From contig NC_017167.1 of the NCBI RefSeq assembly GCF_000219875.1, positions 786,765 through 850,764 on the forward strand: a stretch of DNA of 64,000 nucleotides, read 5' to 3'. Positions 28,210-35,695 of the stretch are shown here, one piece after another (position 1 is the first letter of the stretch; each line of letters begins with the position of its first letter). Origin of the DNA: Alicyclobacillus acidocaldarius subsp. acidocaldarius Tc-4-1. Lineage in GTDB: Bacteria > Bacillota > Bacilli > Alicyclobacillales > Alicyclobacillaceae. The notes under the pieces were generated by a model. That model did no database searches and had not been told where the DNA came from. It saw only the letters and a list, made by a program, of their open reading frames with translations. The translations under genes were made by a program, and so were the position numbers.

Positions 28210-29051
28210 ATGGAGGACATTCGGGAGAAATACGAGAACCTGCTGGCTGCGCTTCGGGAGATGGGCCGCGTACTGGTGGCCTTCTCAGGCGGAGTGGATA
28301 GCACGTTTCTGTTGAAGGCGGCTCTCGACGCGCTCGACCGCGACCATGTGCTCGCAGTCACGGCGGATTCGGAGACCTATCCCGCGCGCGAACGGACTGA
28401 AGCCATTCAGGTGGCTCGACAGTTGGGTGCGCGGCACGAAATCATGGAGACTAGTGAACTCGACATTCCCGGATATGTCGAGAATCCGTCGAATCGGTGC
28501 TTTTTTGTAAGCGAAATCTGTTCGATCACCTCTGGGACCTGGCGGCCAGGCGGGGATTTCCCCACGTCGTCTTCGGCGCCATTGCGGACGACCTAGGCGA
28601 TTACCGACCGGGTCTTCAGGCGGCCAAGAAGATGGGCGTGAGGGCCCCACTCTTGGAATGCGGACTGACGAAGCGCGAGATCCGTCAACTGTCGTACCAG
28701 ATGGGTTTGCCGACGTGGGATAAGCCGTCGTTCGCGTGTCTCTCGTCGAGGATTCCGTATGGCGAGCGGATCACGCGCGAGAAACTCCGGAAGATCGATC
28801 AGGCCGAGTCCTTTCTCCGGGAACTCGGATTCCGCCAGGTCCGCGCTCGCCAGCACGGTGAGTCCATGGTGCGCATCGAGGTGCCGCCGGAGGAGATTCC
28901 GGCGCTCGTTGGCGTGCGAGAACTCGTGATCGCCAAGTTGAAGGAGATCGGCTATGCCTACGTGAGCGTGGATCTCGAAGGGTATCGCAGTGGCAGCAGC
29001 AATGAGGTGTTGAACACCCCGATGCACACGTCGACATCACAGGTGGGATGA
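28210..29051 (+). CDS. larE: LarE, NPN cofactor sulfur-insertion enzyme, interrupted by a -1 frameshift
   Basis: LarE is an ATP-pyrophosphatase-family sulfur transferase that thiolates the carboxylated pyridinium precursor of the nickel-pincer cofactor. The first 99 codons (AFSGGVDSTFLL is the PP-loop) end in NRCFF. The rest of the protein continues in the -1 frame from 28506 as CKRNLFDHL and runs to 29051 (WDKPSFACLSSRIPYGERIT). A single -1 slip at the T6 run gives 280 residues, the normal family length; unshifted translation stops at 28596 after 128 residues. The slip lies inside a CxxC (C97, C100); with C177 these are the three cysteines seen in Fe-S-type LarE proteins. ATG 28210 follows AGGGAGG by 7 bases. 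Confidence 0.85.
28500..28507 (+). other. Apparent -1 frameshift site in larE (C TTT TTT G)
   Basis: In the zero frame the codons are TGC TTT TTT GTA. Moving back one base after the second TTT gives TGT AAG CGA, restoring the conserved CFFCK of LarE. Adding one T to the T6 run would do the same, so a one-base deletion or under-call is the main alternative to recoding. Confidence 0.7.
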
Positions 29052-29059
29052 GGGAAGTC

Positions 29060-29830
29060 ATGACATCGACGAGGGAGATTTTGGAGCAGGTTCAATCGGG
29101 CCGCCTGTCCGTGGATGAGGCGCTTGACCAGATCCGGGGGCTTACGGTCGAAGACCTTGGTTACGCTCGGATCGATCACGATCGCGTCCGCCGGCGCGGA
29201 TTTGCGGAAGTCGTGTACTGCGAGGGTAAGACGCCGGAGCAGTCCGCCGAAATCCTCGCGCGCCTGGCGGCCCGGGGCGAATCGAATGTGCTCGGCACGC
29301 GGGCGGACGAAGAAACGTTTGAGATCTTGAGGCGGAAGGTGCCCGATGCCGAGTATCATCCCGTGCCGCGGGCTATTGTGGTGCGCCGGGGTACAGAACG
29401 GCACATTGGGTCGGTGATAGTGTTGGCGGCGGGAACGTCGGACCTGCGTGTCGCGGAGGAGGCTGCGCTCACAGCGAGCGTCATGGGCAGCCGCGTGGAT
29501 CGCGTGTACGACGTCGGCGTGGCGGGGCTTCACCGGCTGCTGCGCGAGCTCGACCGCATCCGCAAGGCGAGGGTCGTGATCGTCGTGGCGGGCATGGAGG
29601 GGGCCCTGATGAGCGTCGTCGCTGGTTTGATCGATAAGCCGGTGATTGGGGTGCCAACGAGCGTCGGGTACGGCGCGCAGTTGCACGGGCTCACGCCCAT
29701 GCTCGGCATGCTGACCTCGTGCGTGCCCGGATCGTCGGTCGTGAACATCGACAACGGCTTTGGTGCGGGCTATCTGGCGCACATGATCAACGAGCTCGGG
29801 GAGGGTGCCCATGGCCATCGCGAAGATTGA
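29060..29830 (+). CDS. larB: LarB, pyridinium carboxylase/hydrolase of NPN cofactor synthesis
   Basis: A 256-residue member of the LarB family, related to PurE. LarB carboxylates C5 of the pyridinium ring of nicotinic acid adenine dinucleotide and hydrolyses the phosphoanhydride, the first step to the nickel-pincer nucleotide. Visible features are GTSDLRVAEEA, VAGMEGALMSVVAGL and PVIGVPTSVGYGAQLHGLTPMLGMLTSC, the conserved C-terminal PurE-like core. Start is ATG 29060 or the ATG at 29048, which overlaps the larE stop. Its end overlaps the larC1 start by 20 bases, so translation is probably coupled. Confidence 0.93.
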   Translation: MTSTREILEQVQSGRLSVDEALDQIRGLTVEDLGYARIDHDRVRRRGFAEVVYCEGKTPEQSAEILARLAARGESNVLGTRADEETFEILRRKVPDAEYHPVPRAIVVRRGTERHIGSVIVLAAGTSDLRVAEEAALTASVMGSRVDRVYDVGVAGLHRLLRELDRIRKARVVIVVAGMEGALMSVVAGLIDKPVIGVPTSVGYGAQLHGLTPMLGMLTSCVPGSSVVNIDNGFGAGYLAHMINELGEGAHGHRED

Positions 29831-30673
29831 CTGTTTTGCGGGGGCAAGCGGCGATATGTTTCTCGGCGCTTGGCTCGACGTGGGCATCTCGGAGGACGCG
29901 TGGCTCTCCGGCGTGCGCCCGCTGCTTTGGGGCGAGGGCGAGATCGAAATTGCCCGCGTCATCAAGCAGGAGATTTCCGCCACGCGGGTCCTGATCCGGC
30001 ACAAGGAAGGGCATGTCCATCGGCATCTCGCGGACGTCGAGGCCATCATCGACGGGGCGGATCTTCCGGATGTGGTCAGGCGAAAAGCCAAGGACGCGTT
30101 CTTCCACCTGGCTGTGGCCGAGGCTTCCATCCACGGCACCACGCCCGACGCCATCCACTTCCATGAGGTGGGCGCGATCGACGCCATCGTGGATATCGTC
30201 GGGGCGATGTGGGCGTGGCACCTGGCGGGCGAGCCTGATTGTTATGTCTCCCCCATCGAGGTGGGGGCGGCAGCGCGATTTGCGCGCACGGCCGAGTTCC
30301 CGTGCCGGCTCCGGCCACGCTGGCCTTGTTGAAGGGCTTCCCCATCTACTCGTCCGGCCTGTGGGGAGAGACCACGACGCCGACGGGCGCCGCGATCATC
30401 CGAGTGCTCGCGAAGGCGATGCCCGTGCGGCCGATGCGCGTGGACGCGATCGGCTACGGCGCCGGGACCAAGGATCTCCCGGTCGCGAATGTGCTTCGCA
30501 TTTCGCTCGGGGAGTGGGTGGGTGCAGGACCGGATGCGAGCGAGGCGCTCCACCGCCCCGAGCCGCACGGCGGTCACGTTCACCATCACCATCATCACCC
30601 GCACGAGCACACCAACGGCGGGAATCACACCGAGCATCACCCATCGCACGCAGGGGAGGGATCGACGAGATGA
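29811..30673 (+). CDS. larC1: LarC1, N-terminal domain of the nickel insertase, with -1 frameshift and His-rich tail
   Basis: LarC inserts nickel into the pincer cofactor in a CTP-dependent reaction. The first 152 codons carry KIDCFAGASGDMFLG and HFHEVGAIDAIVDIVGA and end at SPIEVG. The -1 frame from 30266 continues as GGSAICAHGRVPVPAPATL, TTPTGAAIIRVL and GYGAGTKDLPVANVLRI. The joined protein is 287 residues and ends in a tail with six consecutive His plus nine further His. It stops there: the usual C-terminal CTP-binding domain is absent. A second larC gene at 34518 carries that domain. Without the shift the product stops at 30332 (173 residues). ATG 29811 follows GGGGAGGG. Confidence 0.83.
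30261..30268 (+). other. Apparent -1 frameshift site in larC1 (GTG GGG GC)
   Basis: A run of five G (30263-30267) lets tRNA-Gly on GGG at 30264-30266 re-pair perfectly with GGG at 30263-30265. The next codon is then GGC, restoring the LarC consensus VGGG-3-CAHG. One extra G in the run would also restore the frame. Frameshifted expression of LarC is known in Lactobacillus plantarum (larC1/larC2); that it happens here is inference. Confidence 0.7.
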
Positions 30674-31320
30674 GGCTCGTGAACACGATCGCGAAGATCA
30701 TCGACGAAAAGTGCACGGGTTGCAAGATTTGCGCACAGGTCTGTCCGACGCTCGCGATTCGCATGGAGCCGTTGAACGGACATCCGTACAAGAAACTGGC
30801 GGTGCTCGATGCCGAATACTGCACGGGCTGCACGGCGTGCGAGCAGCGTTGCCCGTTTGACGCGATTCAAATGGAATACCTGGACGAACCTTACACCATC
30901 GGCGTGGATGTGTCCGAGGTGGACCAGGGTGCCGTCCGCGAATTGTGTGCGAAGGCGCGGTTTCACCCCGAACAGGTGGTCTGTTACTGCACAGGGACGC
31001 GCGCGGAGGAGGTGGCCGCGGCCATTCTCAAGGGCGCCAAGACGCCGGACGACATCTCGCGCGCGACCGGCCTTCGCACAGGTTGCACGGTGGAATGTCT
31101 CCAGCCCGCGATGCGGCTTCTCAGGGCCGCGGGGATTGAGCCGGTCCCCCAGAAGGGCTTCTACCAGTGGTATGGCGCCACGCCGACCATCTGGGACATC
31201 CCGGACGAGGTCAAGGCGAAGTACGCATCGCGCGGCTTCTACTTCGACGACGATATCGAATTTTTGCAGAGCATTCAAAAGCGATCGACAGAACAAGTGG
31301 AAGAGGAGGAGATCAAATGA
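30670..31320 (+). CDS. Ferredoxin-like protein with two 4Fe-4S motifs and a Bfd-like 2Fe-2S domain
   Basis: A 216-residue iron-sulfur protein. Cys 15, 18, 21, 25 and 51, 54, 57, 61 form two CxxCxxCxxxCP motifs. Residues 100-150 resemble the bacterioferritin-associated ferredoxin fold with C105, C107, C139 and C143 (VVCYC and GCTVEC). The last 60 residues are unassigned and charged. ATG 30670 overlaps the larC1 stop, and the stop overlaps the start of the LarA-like gene, so it is tightly embedded. It may pass electrons or clusters to LarE or keep the nickel enzyme reduced; there is no direct evidence. It is not a standard Lar component. Confidence 0.8.
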   Translation: MRLVNTIAKIIDEKCTGCKICAQVCPTLAIRMEPLNGHPYKKLAVLDAEYCTGCTACEQRCPFDAIQMEYLDEPYTIGVDVSEVDQGAVRELCAKARFHPEQVVCYCTGTRAEEVAAAILKGAKTPDDISRATGLRTGCTVECLQPAMRLLRAAGIEPVPQKGFYQWYGATPTIWDIPDEVKAKYASRGFYFDDDIEFLQSIQKRSTEQVEEEEIK

Positions 31321-32759
31321 GCACGGTGCGACCTCCCATTCGTCCCTTGCCGCCTCGGCCCTCTCGCTACGGCGTGGACCCGAAGTACGTCACCAAGCGG
31401 ATGGCCGATCTCCCGAACATGACGTCCGTCCTGCTGGAGGAGCTCTTTCCAGACAGCCCGAAGGTGCTGTATCCGAGTGAAGAGGGCATCCAGGCGATCC
31501 GGCGGGCGACCGAGGCGGCCATGGAACGCATGGATCTGTCGATGATCCAACCTGGCCACACGGTGAACGTCTTGGCTTCTCACCACGGCTTCACGTTGCT
31601 CGGTGGAGAGCCGTACGCAGAAATGCTTCGAACGGTGTACGACGTGGTGAAATCGCGCACCGGCGCAAAGGAAGTCCGCCTGCGCGCCGGGGTAGGCCTG
31701 CGCTTCCGAGAGACCGAGGAGTACATCCAGAGGTTTAATCTGAAGAAGTACTTCGATCGCGCCCTGGGCATGGCGCCCATCGATGAGGGGATTCCCATCG
31801 AGACCGAGATCGGGACCTTGTACGGACTGAAGCGCGCCTACGACGCCGACTGGATCATCCATGTCCACAACAGCGACGTGCGCGAGGTGCACTTCCACCG
31901 TCAGGTCGATCGCGCCGTGAAGCCGTTCGGCATGTCGTACGCGCGCATCGAGACGCGATCGACATACCACCAGAACTTGGGTCCCCGAGCCGCCAACTTC
32001 ACCGCGCGCGCCATTTTTGAGTCGGAATTTGTGCAGAGCAAATTCGTCGGGGCCGTCTTCATGAACATGGCACCGGGCGGCGTGGTGAGCATCGAGGCGG
32101 ACAACGACCTGTATCGGATCAACGACACGGTGATGTACGATGGCCTGCGGTACTACGGCAAAGTGTTTCATCTGCTAGGGATGATCGACGAATGCATCGT
32201 GGGCCTCGACTTCCCTTGCCCGGTCCCGTATGTGTTCTCGGCCGGCGTGATCTACTGCAACTTCGTCGGGGCAAACGTGGACCTGTTTGACCTCAGCGTG
32301 AAGCTGCCGCCGTACACCTGGTACACGGAAGCCCTGTACGGAAAAGACGGCAGACCGCTCGTCCCCGATGTGCCGCCAGTGAACCCTGCCATCAAGATGG
32401 TGGTGCACAACTATGCGTGGATCGGGTATCCAAGTGCGTTTTTCGCGGAGCATCTTCCCACCATCGTCGTCGGCAAGAAACAGGCGGAGATCTTCGAACA
32501 CGACCCGCAGAACCTGGAGTACATGAAGTACGCGCTCATCGCGTCGAATCTCGACGAGGCGATGGCGTTCGCGTACCGCACGACGGGGACCGATAAGGTG
32601 ATTGCATTCGACGGGGCTGTGGGCGGGATCAATGTCAGCGTCTCTCTGGCCGAGGATCTTCGCCGACTGGCGCCGAAGGCGAGCCGCGAGGTCGATACCA
32701 TCCTCCTGCCCAAATGGCTCAAACAGCGCGGGCTGACCGCGTTGGCGCAGGAGGCGTGA
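31317..32759 (+). CDS. Divergent LarA-superfamily nickel-pincer enzyme (substrate unknown)
   Basis: A 480-residue protein that I place in the lactate racemase superfamily by position and residue spacing. In L. plantarum LarA the pincer ligands are H174, K184 (covalent) and H200, spaced 10 and 16. Here REVHFHRQVDRAVK and TYHQN give H192, K202 and H218 with the same spacings. The C-terminal NLDEAMAFAY...KV resembles LarA TLDEAMEKAY. However the catalytic H108 position aligns to R129 (VGLRFRETEE) and the D72/R75 lactate-binding motif SDHTRP aligns to SHHGFT (88-93). A different hydroxy acid, or a different reaction, is therefore likely. It is flanked by NPN-cofactor genes with start/stop overlaps. 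Overall similarity to LarA is low and needs structural confirmation. Confidence 0.7.
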   Translation: MSTVRPPIRPLPPRPSRYGVDPKYVTKRMADLPNMTSVLLEELFPDSPKVLYPSEEGIQAIRRATEAAMERMDLSMIQPGHTVNVLASHHGFTLLGGEPYAEMLRTVYDVVKSRTGAKEVRLRAGVGLRFRETEEYIQRFNLKKYFDRALGMAPIDEGIPIETEIGTLYGLKRAYDADWIIHVHNSDVREVHFHRQVDRAVKPFGMSYARIETRSTYHQNLGPRAANFTARAIFESEFVQSKFVGAVFMNMAPGGVVSIEADNDLYRINDTVMYDGLRYYGKVFHLLGMIDECIVGLDFPCPVPYVFSAGVIYCNFVGANVDLFDLSVKLPPYTWYTEALYGKDGRPLVPDVPPVNPAIKMVVHNYAWIGYPSAFFAEHLPTIVVGKKQAEIFEHDPQNLEYMKYALIASNLDEAMAFAYRTTGTDKVIAFDGAVGGINVSVSLAEDLRRLAPKASREVDTILLPKWLKQRGLTALAQEA

Positions 32760-32762
32760 CGC

Positions 32763-33584
32763 GTGGCTGAGACGTTCGACATCCGCGATCCTCTCTTTGC
32801 CCCGATTCGCGGTCGCGTATTCCGCGCGACGGTCACGGCCACGCGCCCTGGGCTCGTGGCCGGGATCGAGGAAGCGTCCGCGCAAGCCGACGCAGCAGGC
32901 GTCGAAGTATCAGCGGAGGTGTGGGACGGGGAGTGGGTCGCGCCGGGCGACGTCCTGCTGTCACTTCGCGGTGGTCCGAAGGCGATAGCCCTTGCCGAGG
33001 ATCGCATCCTGGGGCCGCTCATGATGGCTTCTGGCTGGGCGACGCGCGCGGCCGAACTCCGTCACCTTGCCCCAAAAACACGGCTCGTCTGCGGTGGGTG
33101 GAAGAAAATACCTAACGCGATCAAGCCGCTTCTTCATAACGCGCTGGTGTCCGCAGGCGTCGGGCTGCGGATGGTCGACGAGCCGTTTGTCTACATCGAC
33201 AAGAACTACCTGCGCATGTTTGGCGGCATTCGCGAGGCGCTCGCGGCCGCCTCGATCTTTCCCGAGCGGGTGAAGGTCGTGCAGCTTCGGGGCGAATGGG
33301 GCGACATCGGCGAGGAGGCTGTCGAAGCGCTGGAGCACGGCGCGGATGTCGTCATGGTCGACACGGGATCGCTCGCCGATCTCGACGTCGTGTGCCGCAT
33401 CGTGCAATCGCGCCCCGGGGCGCGAGCCCGCGTCGCCTTCGCGGGAGGTGTGACGCCCGAGACCTTGATGGTCCTGGTGTCGCGCTTTGACGTGTACGCG
33501 GTGGACATCGGCGGCGCCATCTTGGACGCGCCGCTGCTCGACCTGCGCCTCGACGTGGAGAGTCGACATGAAGCCGGGAGGTGA
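32763..33584 (+). CDS. NadC/ModD-like type II phosphoribosyltransferase-fold protein
   Basis: A 273-residue protein resembling quinolinate phosphoribosyltransferase. An N-terminal sandwich (AEVWDGEWVAPGDVLLSLRG, LAEDRILGPLMMASGWAT) leads to a barrel with GADVVMVDTG (193-202) and VAFAGGVTPE (224-233). The usual NadC substrate segment TRKTTPG...GGG.NHR is replaced by GGWKKIPNAIKP and VGLRMVDEPFVYIDKN, so quinolinate may not be the substrate. NPN is built from nicotinic acid adenine dinucleotide, so a paralogue supplying or recycling a pyridine nucleotide is plausible. GTG 32763 follows GGAGG by about 9 bases. Confidence 0.72.
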   Translation: MAETFDIRDPLFAPIRGRVFRATVTATRPGLVAGIEEASAQADAAGVEVSAEVWDGEWVAPGDVLLSLRGGPKAIALAEDRILGPLMMASGWATRAAELRHLAPKTRLVCGGWKKIPNAIKPLLHNALVSAGVGLRMVDEPFVYIDKNYLRMFGGIREALAAASIFPERVKVVQLRGEWGDIGEEAVEALEHGADVVMVDTGSLADLDVVCRIVQSRPGARARVAFAGGVTPETLMVLVSRFDVYAVDIGGAILDAPLLDLRLDVESRHEAGR

Positions 33585-33590
33585 GGCTGC

Positions 33591-34505
33591 ATGGAATACA
33601 ACCTGCTCCGCAAGACCGAAATCCGCGTCCATGGCGTTCGCCTGACGGATTGTCATCTTGGCGACCTTGCGCGCGCCGTGGCTTCATGTCTTCGCCTGCC
33701 CGAGGAGCGGGTCATCGTAATCGACGTGCGCGAAGATGAGGTGGCGTTCGACGTGTTGCTTCACGAGCTCCCCGCGGAGACCGTGGTGGGCCGGGAAGCG
33801 GATCTGCTGTCCGCGCTCGCCGCGGTTCCCGGGGTGACTCTCGGACCAGGCGCACAGGTGGTCGCGGACGGCGTCCTGGGACTCATCGCGCTTCCCGAAG
33901 AGATGCGCGATCAACTGCTCGAGGAGTCCGCGCGCATGGGGGACGAGATCGCGCGGCGCGTGAGACAAAGGGCCATCGTGTTCCCCACAGGATTCGAAGT
34001 GATGCAAGGGATGATTGAGGACACCAACACGCCCTATCTCGCGGGCGAGCTTGAGCAGATGGGATATCGCGTGAAGCGGGGCGCCGTCCTTCCCGACGAT
34101 CGCGACGCGGTAATCGGAGCGTTCAACCGGGCCATCGAGGAAGGGTACGGGCTCGTGATCACGACAGGGGGCGTCGGGGCCGAGGCCAAGGATGTGAATG
34201 TCGAGGCGATGGAGGCGGTGTGCGATGAGGTGTCCGCGCCTTACGTGGTGCGCTTCGAGCGGCCGAATCATCGCCATCAGAAGCCTGGCATTCGCGTGGG
34301 CGCCGGCCGAGCCGGCATCACGAAGATCATCAATCTGCCGGGCCCACACGACGAGGTGATGCTGTGTTTTGAGGCGATCCGCCCGTTGCTTGACGCGCCT
34401 CCGACCCTGATCGCGACGGCGATGGCGGACGCGCTGAGGGATCGGTGGGCGCACTATGCGGGTCACCTGAGCGCGCAGGGACATGGTGCGGCGCCAATGG
34501 GTTGA
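33591..34505 (+). CDS. MoaB/CinA-like molybdopterin-binding-fold protein
   Basis: A 304-residue protein. Residues 1-125 are unassigned. Residues 128-290 form a MogA/MoaB/CinA-type domain: FPTGFEVMQGMIEDTNTPYL (131-150), then GLVITTGGVGAEAKDVNVEA (187-206), and INLPGPHDEVMLCF. MogA-type enzymes adenylylate molybdopterin before metal insertion; CinA N-domains share the fold. In this cluster there are no molybdenum cofactor genes, so activation of a nickel-pincer precursor is an attractive but unproven idea. ATG 33591 follows GGGAGG by 8 bases; the downstream larC2 starts 12 bases after its stop. Confidence 0.75.
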   Translation: MEYNLLRKTEIRVHGVRLTDCHLGDLARAVASCLRLPEERVIVIDVREDEVAFDVLLHELPAETVVGREADLLSALAAVPGVTLGPGAQVVADGVLGLIALPEEMRDQLLEESARMGDEIARRVRQRAIVFPTGFEVMQGMIEDTNTPYLAGELEQMGYRVKRGAVLPDDRDAVIGAFNRAIEEGYGLVITTGGVGAEAKDVNVEAMEAVCDEVSAPYVVRFERPNHRHQKPGIRVGAGRAGITKIINLPGPHDEVMLCFEAIRPLLDAPPTLIATAMADALRDRWAHYAGHLSAQGHGAAPMG

Positions 34506-34517
34506 GGAGGTCGAGAG

Positions 34518-35669
34518 GTGGATAGGCTCGCACTGGTGGTGGACGGCTATCGCGGCGCAAGCGCGGCGGCGCTCTGCGCTTGTCTCTATGACGATCGCGA
34601 CCGTTGGCTCGCGAGTGACGCGGCGAGCACAGGCCTGAACGTGCGTCTGACGTTGCGCACGTGTGGGACGCCTCGGCCCGAATCCACCCGCGCGGCGGGA
34701 TGGGAAGGCGCGATACCCGAGTGGGTTCGTGCCGGTGATGTCGTGGCCAGGCTTTCCGCAGCCGGCGACACGAGCCGCCGGGCGGCAGAGATCCTGTCCA
34801 CAGCGTTTCGGTACCTCGGGCTTGACGCCGATGACCGGGCTCAAGGTCGGGACGTGGCCTGGCTCGTGGCCTGCGCCGCTTGGTTCGCGTCACGCGCGGG
34901 CATCCCCGTGTACTGCGCTCGCCTCGTCGGCCGTCCGGAGTCGAACCGATCGCTCGACAACGCGAGTGGCCCCATGCTCGATCCCGGCGAGATTCGGTTG
35001 TTCGCGGGGGTACCCATCGTGCTCCGACCAGATGGCCCGGTCAAAGGCGATCTCGTCGCGCTTCTCAAGTCAGTGGCGTCGTTCGAACCGCCCGCGCTCG
35101 TGTTCTCGGACGTGAGGCTTGGCGAGGACGCGATGGGCCTCGGCATGGCGGTGTATGTCGCGAATCGGGCGGGCGAAGACCTTTCGCCCGGCGCCTTGCG
35201 CGGTCTGCTCGACGGGCGGCAGCATGAACCTCCTCATTGCGTCGTGGAGACGAACATCGACGACATGAACCCCGAATGGGCGACCCACCTCATTCCCCGT
35301 CTTCTGGACGTGGGCGCAGATGACGCGTATCTCACGCCCGTGCACATGAAGAAAGGGCGCCTCGGCTTCGTGCTCAGCGTGTTGTGTGCCAAGGAGCGAC
35401 TGGCCGCCGTCGAGCGGGTGATCTTCCGAGAAACCACATCCATCGGCCTCCGCTACCACGAGGTGCGGAAGCGGGCGCTCGCTCGCGAGTTCGTCACCGT
35501 GGAGACCCCGTATGGACCCGTTCGGGTGAAGGTGGCGTACCACGACGGGATGGTCGTGAACCGGGCGCCGGAGTATGAGGAGGCGCGCCGTGCCGCGGAG
35601 GCGGCCGGGGTATCGGTGAAAGAGGTGTACGAAGCGGTCTACCGAGCGCTTGACGGATCGACACCGTAA
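34518..35669 (+). CDS. larC2: LarC2-type protein: degenerate N-domain plus intact C-terminal nickel-insertase domain
   Basis: A 383-residue protein. From residue 243 it matches the LarC C-terminal domain: VVETNIDDMNPE, DDAYLTPVHMKKGRLGF, FRETTSIGLRYHEV and RAPEYEEARRAAEAAG. Residues 1-235 align in outline with the LarC N-domain (VDGYRGASAAALCA for DCFSGISGDM; DVAWLVACAAWFASRAGIP for the HFHEVGAxDa helix) but lack its conserved Asp, His and CAHG motifs. LarC1 at 29811 has the reverse set: intact N-domain, no C-domain. The two probably act together as one split nickel insertase. GTG 34518 follows GAGGAGG. Confidence 0.82.
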   Translation: MDRLALVVDGYRGASAAALCACLYDDRDRWLASDAASTGLNVRLTLRTCGTPRPESTRAAGWEGAIPEWVRAGDVVARLSAAGDTSRRAAEILSTAFRYLGLDADDRAQGRDVAWLVACAAWFASRAGIPVYCARLVGRPESNRSLDNASGPMLDPGEIRLFAGVPIVLRPDGPVKGDLVALLKSVASFEPPALVFSDVRLGEDAMGLGMAVYVANRAGEDLSPGALRGLLDGRQHEPPHCVVETNIDDMNPEWATHLIPRLLDVGADDAYLTPVHMKKGRLGFVLSVLCAKERLAAVERVIFRETTSIGLRYHEVRKRALAREFVTVETPYGPVRVKVAYHDGMVVNRAPEYEEARRAAEAAGVSVKEVYEAVYRALDGSTP

Positions 35670-35695
35670 GGCGGGGAGGCGGGAGTTTGGCAGCG

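Noticed and set aside
30013-30669. Upstream extension of the ferredoxin-like gene in the same frame
   Set aside because: This stretch overlaps larC1 coding sequence; the ATG at 30670 with a good upstream site and the CxxC motif start fits better.
30570-30673. Six-His run in larC1 considered as a cloning artefact or tag
   Set aside because: It is part of a longer natural His-rich tail using mixed His codons, common in nickel-handling proteins.
35687-35695. TTG 35687 as start of the lactate-permease-family gene
   Set aside because: Possible, but ATG 35696 is in frame three codons later with GGGAG at 10 bases; the difference does not affect the call.
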